A stretch of 64,000 nucleotides of DNA, from contig NZ_BAABHD010000084.1 in the NCBI RefSeq assembly GCF_039541915.1, forward strand, positions 496,001 through 560,000, in the 5' to 3' direction. A program made the translations under genes and the position numbers. Origin of the DNA: Nibrella saemangeumensis (lineage in GTDB: Bacteria > Bacteroidota > Bacteroidia > Cytophagales > Spirosomataceae). Positions 9,036 through 17,050 of the stretch are shown here, piece by piece (the stretch's first letter is position 1; each line of letters starts with the position of its first letter). The notes under the pieces are model-generated. The model saw nothing but the letters and a program-made list of their open reading frames with translations, did not search any database and was not told where the DNA came from.

Positions 9036-10496
9036 ATGGAACAAGAGGAACAACCCATTATACCAAAGCCAAAGCCCGTTAATCTGGTTGAACTAGCACT
9101 CAGAGAACTAGGAACAACCCCTTACACCAAAGAGAATCAAATAATCTACATTGAACGACGGATTCGTAAGGCCATAGAACACTGGTTGCCTATTCACATA
9201 ATTAGGATTAAGGCCGATTTAACCTTACTGGCAAACCCCGCACAGGAAACACTACCTTTTCTGCAAAGTCAATTAGAGCAGGCCGGACAGACGCTAAAGG
9301 AGTTTGACAACTGGAGAACTCTTAGAACGCAGAGCCTTGAGCAGCTAGTTATTCACCTTATCAGCTACAGCCATTTCATACTAGATCATAACAAAGAATG
9401 GCTGATGCAGGAGACCGCGCTAGGAGCAAATGAGTACGTAGAAGGCTGGAAAGAGTTCCTAGACTGCACATTACCAGAAGTGAGAAGATACGAGGAGGCT
9501 TGCGGCTTGTCTGCTTATATTGACTGGCTTAAACAGGAAATTGAGTCTAAACAAAACCCAAAAGCAGCTTCTATCCCGCTGTTACCAGAAGTTAACCTAA
9601 AGAGGCTAGAATATGCCTACCCGGTAAAAGTTGCTATGGACGAACTAGAAGTACCAAAGCCCTTTACCATTGACAATCTGATTGCTGATGTAGAACGCCG
9701 AATGCAGGAGGAGGAAAGCTTATACGGCATAATAGATGCATCCATCCTGAAGGAAGAAATAAAAGCAGAGCTAAGGCAACAGATCAACCCCTCAGAGGAA
9801 GCATTACCCTACCTGAAAGGCATTTACAGCCGGTATTTTGATTTCCTGAAAGCGAATAATCCAAGCTGGATAGAGGCAACAAAGCTAAGCCGACAGCAGG
9901 CCAGCAAAGAAATTGCAGAATGGGGTTTTCCTATTCCTGAAAAGCTAACCAGCCCCTTAACCTTTCCTGTTATTACAGATCAGGTAGAACTACGGCAAGC
10001 CTGGCTTACATTCCGGCAAGCCACTAATCAGGACGTTGTGTACTACAGCCACGCTTACGCCTGGTTAGATTTTCTGGAGTGGCTAAAAACGGAAATGACC
10101 AAGCAAACAACCCCTCAGCCGATCAGCCAGCCGCAAGAGCCGACAGCCACCGCAGCCAGTGAGCAGCAGAACGGTAAAGCAGATCAGCCGCCAACCTCAG
10201 CCGTATTCATTGTCCCTGAAGCCAGAGCCGGACTATATGAGGAAATTACCCCCTATGTAGATGAGGCTGAACGGTCCGTCCTTAGAGGGCTTTTAGAGGG
10301 GGCCACCTTAGAGAAGCCTATTACTATACACTGCCAGCAAAACGAATTTGCCAAAGTCTTTCATCTGTATTTGAAGGCATACCAGATTACCCGTAAAGGC
10401 AAGCTTTTTGCTCACTGGTTATGTTCAAATTTTCAGCGTAACGATGGGGGGAAAATAGTACCTCTTACGCCAAGTACGATGGAAGCCCATATGTAA
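9036..10496 (+). CDS. Unknown element protein with internal duplication
   Basis: No named family recognised; 486 residues, mostly helical, no signal or membrane segment. Residues about 39-174 and about 219-375 appear to be two diverged copies of one module: both begin with xERR[IM], continue with a KA-L--NP--E-LP-L stretch, and finish with an aromatic [YF]-[DE]WLK-E pattern. A Pro/Gln/Thr-rich linker (about 375-402) joins them to a C-terminal domain (about 405-486) with KPITIHCQQNEFAKVFHLY and FAHWLCSNF. That last pattern resembles C-terminal domains I associate with Bacteroidota mobile-element proteins, but I cannot name it. The gene lies 59 bases after the small coiled-coil gene and ends before a hairpin terminator. 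Confidence 0.75.
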   Translation: MEQEEQPIIPKPKPVNLVELALRELGTTPYTKENQIIYIERRIRKAIEHWLPIHIIRIKADLTLLANPAQETLPFLQSQLEQAGQTLKEFDNWRTLRTQSLEQLVIHLISYSHFILDHNKEWLMQETALGANEYVEGWKEFLDCTLPEVRRYEEACGLSAYIDWLKQEIESKQNPKAASIPLLPEVNLKRLEYAYPVKVAMDELEVPKPFTIDNLIADVERRMQEEESLYGIIDASILKEEIKAELRQQINPSEEALPYLKGIYSRYFDFLKANNPSWIEATKLSRQQASKEIAEWGFPIPEKLTSPLTFPVITDQVELRQAWLTFRQATNQDVVYYSHAYAWLDFLEWLKTEMTKQTTPQPISQPQEPTATAASEQQNGKADQPPTSAVFIVPEARAGLYEEITPYVDEAERSVLRGLLEGATLEKPITIHCQQNEFAKVFHLYLKAYQITRKGKLFAHWLCSNFQRNDGGKIVPLTPSTMEAHM

Positions 10497-10557
10497 GGGA
10501 AATGGCTACCTAAGTCTTAATTTACCGTCTCCGTTGTTTCTACTTTGTTTCTCCGTT

Positions 10558-10604
10558 AGGGCTTTCCGGTATTGAGTCGGATAGCCCTTCTTTTTGTCTT
10601 TTGC
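10558..10604 (+). terminator. Hairpin terminator after the duplicated unknown gene
   Basis: A six-base stem (AGGGCT/AGCCCT) encloses a 19-base loop, and a T-rich tail (TCTTTTTGTCTTTT) follows. It separates the 486-residue protein gene from the HTH gene, and it overlaps the longest possible upstream extension of that HTH gene. This supports the later HTH start. Confidence 0.45.
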
Positions 10605-10628
10605 GTCGGTACTAACGAACACCGACCA

Positions 10629-11012
10629 ATGACAGTAGACTTTCAAAAACTCGTAGAAGATGTCAGCGGCATAAAAGATATGCTACTGACGCTAACCGCC
10701 CGACTGGACAATCAGCAGCCAGCCACCGCCCCGCCCGCTGATGAGATTCTAACCGTAGGACAGGCAGCGGATTTATTAGACCTGACCACCGCAACGGTTT
10801 ACGGCCTGGTTTGGGAACGTAAGATACCCTTTGCCAAACAGGGTAAACGGCTTTACTTCAGCAGGCAGGAGTTAACAGAGTGGATACGTTCAGGCAGGCA
10901 GAAAACCTCAGCCGAACTTACCCAGGAAGCCCGCCAACTAATCGAGCATAGGCAGACCCGCCGAACCCGTTCCAAAGAAGCTAAGAGCAAAGGAGGGCTA
11001 ACGGCAGCATGA
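10629..11012 (+). CDS. Helix-turn-helix (excisionase / MerR-like) DNA-binding protein
   Basis: A 127-residue protein with a HTH_17-type winged helix at about residues 38-90: ILTVGQAADLLDLTTATVYGLVWERKIP, then GKRLYFSRQELTEWIRSG. Proteins of this kind act as excisionases or repressors of mobile elements. An N-terminal helix (about 1-25) could mediate dimerisation, and the C-terminus is basic (RQTRRTRSKEAKSKGG). An upstream in-frame ATG at 10572 falls inside the preceding terminator, so ATG 10629 is chosen. Its last codon overlaps the next start (ATGA at 11009), so it heads a translationally coupled operon of four genes. Control of excision or of the replication operon is the likely role. Confidence 0.8.
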   Translation: MTVDFQKLVEDVSGIKDMLLTLTARLDNQQPATAPPADEILTVGQAADLLDLTTATVYGLVWERKIPFAKQGKRLYFSRQELTEWIRSGRQKTSAELTQEARQLIEHRQTRRTRSKEAKSKGGLTAA

Positions 11013-11245
11013 AGCCTATAGCCCTTGCCGATGCCAACGGCCTGCAACTTTCCCCCGCTGAAACCGTCGAACTATTCTTACTCCTCAACAGAGTAGCCGA
11101 AAAGAGAACCACTGAGGAGGACCGCCGTTTTGCCTACACCCTGCTTTTACGTTCAGCCAGCCTTTACCCCGGCTACGCTGAAACGACCCGCCAAAAGCCA
11201 CTAATCCGGCCTACACACGGCAGAGGGAAAGGAGGCAGGCTGTGA
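11009..11245 (+). CDS. Small hypothetical protein, coupled to HTH gene
   Basis: 78 residues, unrecognised. The first 55 residues look like a compact helical fold (SPAETVELFLLLNRVAEKRTTEEDRR), and the C-terminus is short and basic (THGRGKGGRL). Start and stop codons overlap both neighbours (ATGA upstream, GTGA downstream), which strongly suggests real translation despite the small size. A role linked to the nuclease or replication proteins in the same operon is inferred from coupling only. Confidence 0.65.
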   Translation: MKPIALADANGLQLSPAETVELFLLLNRVAEKRTTEEDRRFAYTLLLRSASLYPGYAETTRQKPLIRPTHGRGKGGRL

Positions 11246-11727
11246 ACCAATATTTGCAGGAGCTTATCAGGCTTGACCTTGAAGCCAAACGGCTGAAGTG
11301 TCCCAATGTTCCGGCCTTTGCCATTAAGCCAACCAAGTACAGCGATAAGACCGCTAACGACCTTACCCGCGCTATCATTCGCTGTATTGAACTGTATGGA
11401 GGTTATGCCGTACGGGTACAAACGCAAGGCCAATTCAATGAAAAGTTAGGCCGATGGACAAAGGGAACTACAAAGACAGGTACGGCAGACATTCACGGCA
11501 TTTACAACGGCCAACACCTCAGCATAGAGGTTAAGATAGGCCGCGACAGGCAGAGCGAAGCCCAACGCAGGACCGCCGATCAGGTTAGCCGTTCAGGAGG
11601 CCTGTATTTTATCGCTAAAGACTTTGAATCCTTCTGGCAATGGTTTCATGCCATTGACGCAAACAGCCCCACCAACACCGCTTTTCAGCACCAGCCCGTA
11701 ACACAAAAAGAAAGGAGGCCCGAATGA
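11242..11727 (+). CDS. VRR-NUC domain nuclease
   Basis: A 161-residue protein starting at GTG 11242, overlapping the previous stop. Residues about 40-140 fit a PD-(D/E)xK-type VRR-NUC domain: a long helix (TANDLTRAIIRCIELYGGYAVRV), then GTADIHGIYNGQHLSIEVK giving the catalytic D...ExK, then RQSEAQRRTADQVSRSGGLYFIAKDF. These nucleases occur in phages and replicative elements and act on branched or flap DNA. Here it sits directly before the SF3 helicase (ATGA overlap), which suggests processing of replication or integration intermediates. Confidence 0.85.
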   Translation: MNQYLQELIRLDLEAKRLKCPNVPAFAIKPTKYSDKTANDLTRAIIRCIELYGGYAVRVQTQGQFNEKLGRWTKGTTKTGTADIHGIYNGQHLSIEVKIGRDRQSEAQRRTADQVSRSGGLYFIAKDFESFWQWFHAIDANSPTNTAFQHQPVTQKERRPE

Positions 11728-13370
11728 GCAGCTTTGCAGCATTACCCACCGAACCCCCTGGAGCGTTGGAACAGTCCGAAGATACGGCTTATTCCCAGGC
11801 TTCACAACCTGACGTTATCGACGAACTTGAGGCAACAATCAGCTACGATGCTGAGCAGGCTAAAGACATGAGGCCAACGGTAGTTGTCCTTAAGCCAGAT
11901 TACGAGGTTGCTATTGACCTATGGCTTTTCAAATTCAACCCAAAAGCAGAGGTTTGGGGGTTTGCCGGAATTTACCGAGATGGAGCGTTAAGGGTACTGG
12001 AGCTAAAGGGATATTACAAACGCTACCGGCCCGACGAAAACAGCTTTTACTTTATTCAGTCTGAGGAAAACATCATTCATGAGGTCATTACAACCCGAAT
12101 GCTGGATTCTGTAAAAGCATATGTCGAGGCAGACCGGACGCATATAAAACAGGGACCGTATGAAGCCACGTATGAGGCCCGCAGCGAAACGCTAAAGCGG
12201 CAGGTACACTTACTCTTTAACGACCGCTTCTTACAATCCCTGGCCACCCACACAAGGCCAATCCTGCAGGACACAAAAGACCGCTGTTTTATTCCCTTCA
12301 AGAATGGCATAGTTGAGGTAACGGCTAAAGGTATTCGTTTACTGCCTTATTCGATGCTAGATAAATCCTGTGTCTGGAGAACCCACGTAATTCAGCGGGA
12401 CTTTAAGCCAAACGCGCCTACACATTGCCACTTTGCCACATTTCACCGGAATGTATCTAATGATGAGCCGGACCGAATAAAGTCGATGATGTCGGCAACC
12501 GGCTACCTGATACACCACTATAACAGCCCCTCAGACGGACAGGCCGTAATTCTCTATGATGAAGAGATAACAGACGGTAAGACACCCCAGGGAGGAACCG
12601 GAAAAGGAGTATTCTGTAAGGCTACGGCTCAGTTTAGGCCCGTTGCTGTAATCGATGGTAAGAAGTTTGACCCAAACGACCGCTTCTGTTTTCAGCAGGT
12701 CAACTTAGATACGGTCATTATTCAAATCGATGACCCAGACCGAAAGAAGTTTTCCTTTGAACGGTTTTATTCTGTCCTGACTGAAGGGATAACGGTAGAA
12801 AAGAAAAACGAACACGCCTTTAAAATTCCTCTTCTGGAGAGTCCCAAAATTGTTATCAGCACCAACTCGGTTTTGGAAAGTGAAGGGTCCTCCAATATCC
12901 GGAGGCAGTTCGTTTTAGAGTTCTCCGACTACTACAAAAAGCGTATAAAGTTTGGGGAAAAGTCTAACCCTATCGTTGACGTTCACGGCTGTACATTCTT
13001 CACCGATGATTGGGACGATGACGAATGGAGCCGGTTTGACCGCTACATGGTCGACTGTGTGCATACGTACCTAAAGGACGGATTACAACCGTACAAGTCC
13101 CGCAATGTAGCCGCCAACCGCCTGAAGCAAATCACTGGAGACGACTTTTTTGATTGGGTAACGACCTGTGATGAGGGAGCCGGTTTAGTGCCAGATCGGG
13201 AGTACCAGACCGCCGAACTGTTCAACGATTTTAAGACCCGCTATGCAATTGACGATCTAAAGCAGCGAGGGTTTACCAACAAGATCAAAGCCTATGCAGC
13301 CAGTAAAGGGCTAACCTATAAAGTCAGTCCTGATAAGAAGATACCTAAGTTTTCTCTCCTCAAACAATAG
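11724..13370 (+). CDS. Superfamily 3 primase-helicase (D5/DUF5906-like)
   Basis: A replicative helicase of the SF3/AAA+ class, 548 residues. The N-terminal 50 residues look disordered and acidic, and about 50-225 form a domain of uncertain type. The helicase core has Walker A QGGTGKG (about 289-295), Walker B VIIQIDD (331-337), motif C KIVISTN (375-381) and a likely arginine finger in NIRRQF (391-396). The C-terminal 100 residues could be a winged-helix DNA-binding region. SF3 helicases unwind the origin of small phages, satellites and plasmids, so this is the main evidence that the element can replicate itself. A large inverted repeat begins at its last codon. Confidence 0.9.
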   Translation: MSSFAALPTEPPGALEQSEDTAYSQASQPDVIDELEATISYDAEQAKDMRPTVVVLKPDYEVAIDLWLFKFNPKAEVWGFAGIYRDGALRVLELKGYYKRYRPDENSFYFIQSEENIIHEVITTRMLDSVKAYVEADRTHIKQGPYEATYEARSETLKRQVHLLFNDRFLQSLATHTRPILQDTKDRCFIPFKNGIVEVTAKGIRLLPYSMLDKSCVWRTHVIQRDFKPNAPTHCHFATFHRNVSNDEPDRIKSMMSATGYLIHHYNSPSDGQAVILYDEEITDGKTPQGGTGKGVFCKATAQFRPVAVIDGKKFDPNDRFCFQQVNLDTVIIQIDDPDRKKFSFERFYSVLTEGITVEKKNEHAFKIPLLESPKIVISTNSVLESEGSSNIRRQFVLEFSDYYKKRIKFGEKSNPIVDVHGCTFFTDDWDDDEWSRFDRYMVDCVHTYLKDGLQPYKSRNVAANRLKQITGDDFFDWVTTCDEGAGLVPDREYQTAELFNDFKTRYAIDDLKQRGFTNKIKAYAASKGLTYKVSPDKKIPKFSLLKQ

Positions 13371-13477
13371 GGGTTAGGGGTTAAGAAAGCCTATTATTAT
13401 TGGGTATATATATTTTGAGGTAAAAACAGAAAAAACATACATACCCCTCTATAATAGTATCCTTAACCCCTAACCCC
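13370..13477. repeat. Nested inverted repeat, candidate replication origin
   Basis: GGGGTTAGGGGTTAAG (13370-13385) is repeated as its exact complement at 13462-13477, a perfect 16-bp inverted repeat around 76 bases of very AT-rich DNA. Within the spacer, CTATTAT and GGGTAT near the left arm face ATACCC and ATAATAG near the right arm, extending the symmetry inward. The arms contain a direct GGGGTTA doublet. It lies immediately after the SF3 helicase gene and before the primase-like gene, where small replicons often keep their origin. A large terminator or regulatory RNA is the alternative. Confidence 0.5.
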
Positions 13478-13565
13478 CGTTTTTGATTTTGTAAAGCGCT
13501 TATTTACAGTAGGCTATAAAAATAGCAGCAAGGAATTAAGACAAAAGCAGCTTACACCCGTAGTG

Positions 13566-14804
13566 ATGAGGTCAACCAAAATTATGCAGCCGAAAACCTA
13601 CCGTTATCAGCTTCACTCCAAAGCAGGGAAGATCAATTGTCCTGATTGCGGAGAGAGACACAAACGCACCCTCAGCCGGTATATTGATACCCAGACCGGA
13701 GAGGCATTACCTGAATGGTTCGGACGTTGTGACAGGCTGGATAATTGCGGTTACAGCCTCAGCCCTTACGACAAAGGACCGTCGGGAATGAGCTACGCTG
13801 ATGAGGTCAGAGAGCAGGACCGGCAAGAGTGGAAAAGCCGCCAACCGATCAGGCCGACCCTCAGAAGCCCCAAAGCCTCAGCAGCCCCAAACCCGCCAAA
13901 GGTTGCAGCCTCAGCAAAGCCCGCCCAGCCTATCTGCAGCTTTCCTGATGAGGTGTACCGCCAAACGCTGACAGCCTACCACCGCAACAACTTTGCCCGC
14001 CTGCTATGGCAACAGTTCGGCATAGGAGCCGGTAACGAATTACTAGAACGCTTCAGAGTGGGAACCCTCAGCCGTTGGCCCTACACCGGAGAGGCAGGAG
14101 GAACAATCTTTTGGATTGTTGATGAGCAAGGGAAAGCCAGAGGTGGAGAGTTAAAACTTTTTGGCCCTGATGGACATACCCTTGATAAAAGTTGGGTTCA
14201 TACTGCCTTAACTCAGAAATACAAAAAGAACCGTCAACCCGTACCTGACTGGCTAACCGATTACAGCAACAACGCCCCTAAATGCCCCTTTCCTTTTGGC
14301 CTTCACCAGTTAGCGACCGAACCGACAGATAAGCCCGTTGCTATTGTGGAAGCCTGCAAAACAGCGGTCCTGTGTTCGGGCTATTTCCCGGCTTTTATTT
14401 GGATGGCTACCGTTGGGCTATCTTATCTTAAAGAAGAACGCTTACAGCCCTTAAAAAGCCGTTCTATTGTCCTGTATCCTGATGCCAGTACCACCGGCAA
14501 TGCTTACCAGACCTGGAGCCGCAAAGCTGAGGAGCTAAGAGCCGTTGGCTATAAGATCAGCGTATCTGATTACCTGGAGAAGCGGGCAACGCCAGAGGAG
14601 AAAGCAGCCGGATACGACCTGGCAGATTACCTCCTCAAAAGAGGTAGAGGCTACCCGCCTGAATGGGATAACCTACCAGATCAGCAGCCAACCCACCGGC
14701 TAATTATCAGCCCCAGGCTGAGGGAACTTGCCCCGGCATTGGCTGAATGGTTAGGTATTGATATTGATGAGGTGAAGCTATGGGGCTTTGCCCCAATCCT
14801 ATAA
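13566..14804 (+). CDS. DUF6371 protein: zinc-finger plus Toprim primase-like
   Basis: About 412 residues. The N-terminus has a four-cysteine zinc site (CPDCGERH, then GRCDRLDNCGYS) around RYIDTQTGEALPEWFGRC, the signature I associate with DUF6371 of Bacteroidota mobile elements and reminiscent of a CHC2 primase finger. A Pro/Ala-rich linker follows (about 75-125). Residues about 255-370 resemble a Toprim fold: VAIVEACKTAVLC, IWMATVGLSYL, then SIVLYPDASTTG with the acidic Asp. This suggests primer synthesis or DNA binding at the element's origin, paired with the SF3 helicase. The start may instead be ATG 13584 (MQPKTYRY), which matches the family better; GTG 13563 is least likely. Confidence 0.8.
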   Translation: MRSTKIMQPKTYRYQLHSKAGKINCPDCGERHKRTLSRYIDTQTGEALPEWFGRCDRLDNCGYSLSPYDKGPSGMSYADEVREQDRQEWKSRQPIRPTLRSPKASAAPNPPKVAASAKPAQPICSFPDEVYRQTLTAYHRNNFARLLWQQFGIGAGNELLERFRVGTLSRWPYTGEAGGTIFWIVDEQGKARGGELKLFGPDGHTLDKSWVHTALTQKYKKNRQPVPDWLTDYSNNAPKCPFPFGLHQLATEPTDKPVAIVEACKTAVLCSGYFPAFIWMATVGLSYLKEERLQPLKSRSIVLYPDASTTGNAYQTWSRKAEELRAVGYKISVSDYLEKRATPEEKAAGYDLADYLLKRGRGYPPEWDNLPDQQPTHRLIISPRLRELAPALAEWLGIDIDEVKLWGFAPIL

Positions 14805-14824
14805 GCCTGTTAACTCTTATCAGT

Positions 14825-15256
14825 ATGAGATACACCCAACGAACAACCGTTAAATTTAGGCAGGGTTACCCCGCAACGACTGTTTACTTTCGTATCTGCA
14901 AATACACAAAACAGTGGTATTGCTCACCTGAACGCAGAGGTAACTATTCCCCCATTGGAGCCGAATTGCTACGATTAGAACGAGCCGCCCGCAAACTGTC
15001 ATGCCTTGTATTCTTTCGCCAATGTCCCGAAACCAAGCAATACTTCACCACCCGCGACCCTAACCAGCGCTGGAGTGATGAGGGCAGACGGATTTGTGAG
15101 CAGCGGGAAAAAGAGAAGAAAGCGGTACTATGGCAGCGGTATAAAGACCGCCCAGAGGTCAGAGCTAAACGCAAAGAACAGGACCGGATGAGGAACGGAA
15201 CCGAACGGCGAAAGGCAAGCCAGCGCACCTGGAGAGAAGCCAAAAAGAGCAGTTAG
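14825..15256 (+). CDS. Unknown basic Cys-containing protein
   Basis: 143 residues, not recognised. The first half has strands typical of a small beta-rich domain (TTVKFRQGYPATTVYFRICKYTKQWYCS) and four to five cysteines that could bind zinc. The second half is a long, strongly basic helix (REKEKKAVLWQRYKDRPEVRAKRKEQDRMR) likely to contact nucleic acid. ATG 14825 is preferred over an ATG at 14780 that overlaps the primase-like gene. It ends the main block of plus-strand element genes; the next 570 bases are non-coding. Confidence 0.55.
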   Translation: MRYTQRTTVKFRQGYPATTVYFRICKYTKQWYCSPERRGNYSPIGAELLRLERAARKLSCLVFFRQCPETKQYFTTRDPNQRWSDEGRRICEQREKEKKAVLWQRYKDRPEVRAKRKEQDRMRNGTERRKASQRTWREAKKSS

Positions 15257-15828
15257 TAGGGCAGACCACCCCACCGCTAAGGGTATGAAGTTAGTTTAGT
15301 GTCAAAATTATTACCCCCCCCCCAGGGGGGCTAAAGTAGTCCTCAAAAAAACGCCTTTTTGTACACCGCTGATGCCCTAAAAAAAATCCGTGTCAAAATT
15401 CGTTTGGTTTTCTTTCACTGGTAACATGGAAATATACCCCGTAAATCAGCCCTAATACGCCGTTTTTAAGTCCATAGATCAGCAAAATACAAATCATAAA
15501 AGGTAAAAAACTGCCATAAACTGCCATTTATTGCCCTATTTTATGCCATTTTCAGCACTTTTTGAGCCTTAAAACAGGCATTTACAGGCTATTCAACCCC
15601 TATTCAGACCCATTTCAGTAGGTCTGTTTTTGTAGCTTTTCTGCCTTTCCAGAGCCTACAGCGGCTTTTTGTGTGGAGGTATACCCCCCCCGGTAATTTT
15701 GCACGCGTTTACTTGCGCCTGGTCATGCGGTCGTATTTAATGAAGTCGGCAGAGATGCAAACCACCCCCCGGCCTTTGCCTAAGTGAATAGGGCATTGTA
15801 ATTTGTGTAGCACACATTCTGTAACCCA
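15257..15828. other. Non-coding stretch with C-tracts and short direct repeats
   Basis: No convincing gene in 572 bases. It holds a run of ten C, one A and six G (15314-15330) that could fold back, an eight-C run (15684-15691), the direct repeat GTGTCAAAATT at 15299-15309 and 15390-15400 (91 bases apart), and a phased TGCC cluster listed separately. The end should contain the promoter for the coupled gene pair that follows. Confidence 0.6.
15511..15550. repeat. TGCC repeats in 10-base phase (iteron-like)
   Basis: CTGCCATAAA, CTGCCATTTA, TTGCCCTATT and TTATGCCATT follow one another in steps of 10-12 bases, so the TGCC core recurs about once per helical turn. TGCCA also recurs in the inverted repeat at 16817-16866. 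This could be a binding array for a replication or regulatory protein. The copies are short and degenerate. Confidence 0.35.
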
Positions 15829-16134
15829 ATGGGACTAGAGATCAGAAACGGCAGACCCTATTATTACCGCAAGGTCAGAAGAGACGGTAAAGTTACCTCT
15901 GAGTACGCAGGCAGCGGCATAGTAGCCGAATACGCTGCATTGATGGATGAGGCAGACCGACCCGACAAAGAACAGCAACGGGAAAGCAGTCGACAGCAGC
16001 GAGAAGCTGACCGTAAAGCCGATCAGGAGTTACTAAGCCTGGAGCAATCATTAAACGAGTTATTCACCGCCGTAGCCCTGGCCAATGGCTACCACAAAGT
16101 AAAACGACAATGGAGAAAGAAACGCCAGCGGTAA
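15829..16134 (+). CDS. Small conserved protein, first of an unnamed coupled pair
   Basis: 101 residues beginning MGLEIRNGRPYYYRKVRRDGKVTSEYAGSG, a compact basic beta-rich segment, followed by an acidic/basic helix (about 38-85) and a basic end (GYHKVKRQWRKKRQR). I recall proteins with this start and the same HKRQWRK-type tail in mobile or accessory DNA of distant phyla, usually next to a protein like the downstream one; I know of no assigned function. Its last 25 bases overlap the next gene in another frame, so the two are translationally coupled. A DNA-binding role is plausible from the charge pattern. Confidence 0.7.
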   Translation: MGLEIRNGRPYYYRKVRRDGKVTSEYAGSGIVAEYAALMDEADRPDKEQQRESSRQQREADRKADQELLSLEQSLNELFTAVALANGYHKVKRQWRKKRQR

Positions 16135-16685
16135 ACCCACCGGCTCAAACTAATCAGGAAAGGTTAGAAGAAGCTAAACAGGTTAACGACCGCCTGTATG
16201 ACCTGATGCACCGATGTAACAACCCGGCCAAACCTGACCCCCAGGCCAGAAAGGAGCTAAACAGCTTTATTGCTGAGGGAGGGCCAATCGTTACCGAAAT
16301 AATGAAACGGCAGAACGGACTTTACAGCTACGCGCTAAGCCAGCGAATAGATAAATACGGTGGAACCGATGCCTTCAAAGAAACAATCCTATTCAAGTGC
16401 AATGACCTTAGAGATAGGCTAGGGTATCAGGACGCTAACCAGCTTGAACGGCTTGCTATTGCTCAGGTTGTTCTTTGTTGGCTAAACCTTCACCTAACCG
16501 AGTTAGGCTATAGCGATGCCTTTTCACGGTCCCTTACCTTGACATTGGGTATCTACTGGGAGAAGCGGTTAACAATGGCTAGTAAACGCTATAACAAGGC
16601 ACTGGAGACGCTTTCTAAAATGCGTAAGATGAAGCTTACCGTTCAGATCAACAACGCCCAAAACCAGATAGTAAACAACGGGTAA
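16110..16685 (+). CDS. Second member of the unnamed coupled pair
   Basis: 191 residues, helical, no membrane segment. The conserved-looking core is at about 110-180: QLERLAIAQVVLCWLNLHL, then YWEKRLTMASKRYNKALETL and a KMRKMKL segment, ending in a hydrophobic VQINNAQNQIV tail. I associate the WEKRL--A--RY--A--TL pattern with an uncharacterised family that travels with proteins like the upstream neighbour. It starts 25 bases inside that gene. Function unknown; a small terminase-like or DNA-binding protein is speculation. Confidence 0.7.
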   Translation: MEKETPAVNPPAQTNQERLEEAKQVNDRLYDLMHRCNNPAKPDPQARKELNSFIAEGGPIVTEIMKRQNGLYSYALSQRIDKYGGTDAFKETILFKCNDLRDRLGYQDANQLERLAIAQVVLCWLNLHLTELGYSDAFSRSLTLTLGIYWEKRLTMASKRYNKALETLSKMRKMKLTVQINNAQNQIVNNG

Positions 16686-16816
16686 GGCTACGCGCCCGCG
16701 TAGTGACCCCCGAAAAATCTACAGTTCGCAGGAAACAGGCTTTTTTACCTTTTTTCTGGAGTCGAAAAACTCTTCAGCCGCGAACAGTAAAGCCGTTGCC
16801 GTACGACCCTAAAACA

Positions 16817-16866
16817 ATACTGCCAACTGCTAAAACCTATATAGGCCCGTTGGCAGTTGGCAGTAT
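16817..16866. repeat. Perfect 14-bp inverted repeat near the element's right end
   Basis: ATACTGCCAACTGC (16817-16830) and its exact complement (16853-16866) flank a 22-base spacer that itself contains the palindrome CCTATATAGG (16836-16845). The right arm includes a tandem TTGGCAG doublet (16850-16863). The arms share TGCCA with the phased repeats at 15511-15550. It could be a protein-binding site, a transcription stop or a cis-acting site for excision. Confidence 0.5.
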
Positions 16867-17050
16867 CAGCAGACCAGCCAACCGACCAACCAGAGCAGCA
16901 AGGCCAATCCAATAAGGCAGGCAATGTAAGGAGCTAGTAAGCGGAGGTACTTTATCAGCTTCATACGCTGGAGACGCTGACACCTGGAAGCGGTCACAAC
17001 TTGGAGCAAAAAGCCCAAAAAGCTGTTAGTTTGTCGTTTTTAGTGCCTTA

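Noticed and set aside
15314..15330. C10-A-G6 run as a stand-alone terminator or phase-variation tract
   Set aside because: No gene frame runs through it, so there is no coding phase switch, and there is no U-tract after it. It is kept only as part of the non-coding region description.
16703..16915. A 70-codon frame after the last element gene
   Set aside because: It starts with GTG in the arm of a hairpin, runs through a perfect inverted repeat, and has a composition unlike a folded protein (many Pro, Arg, Thr).
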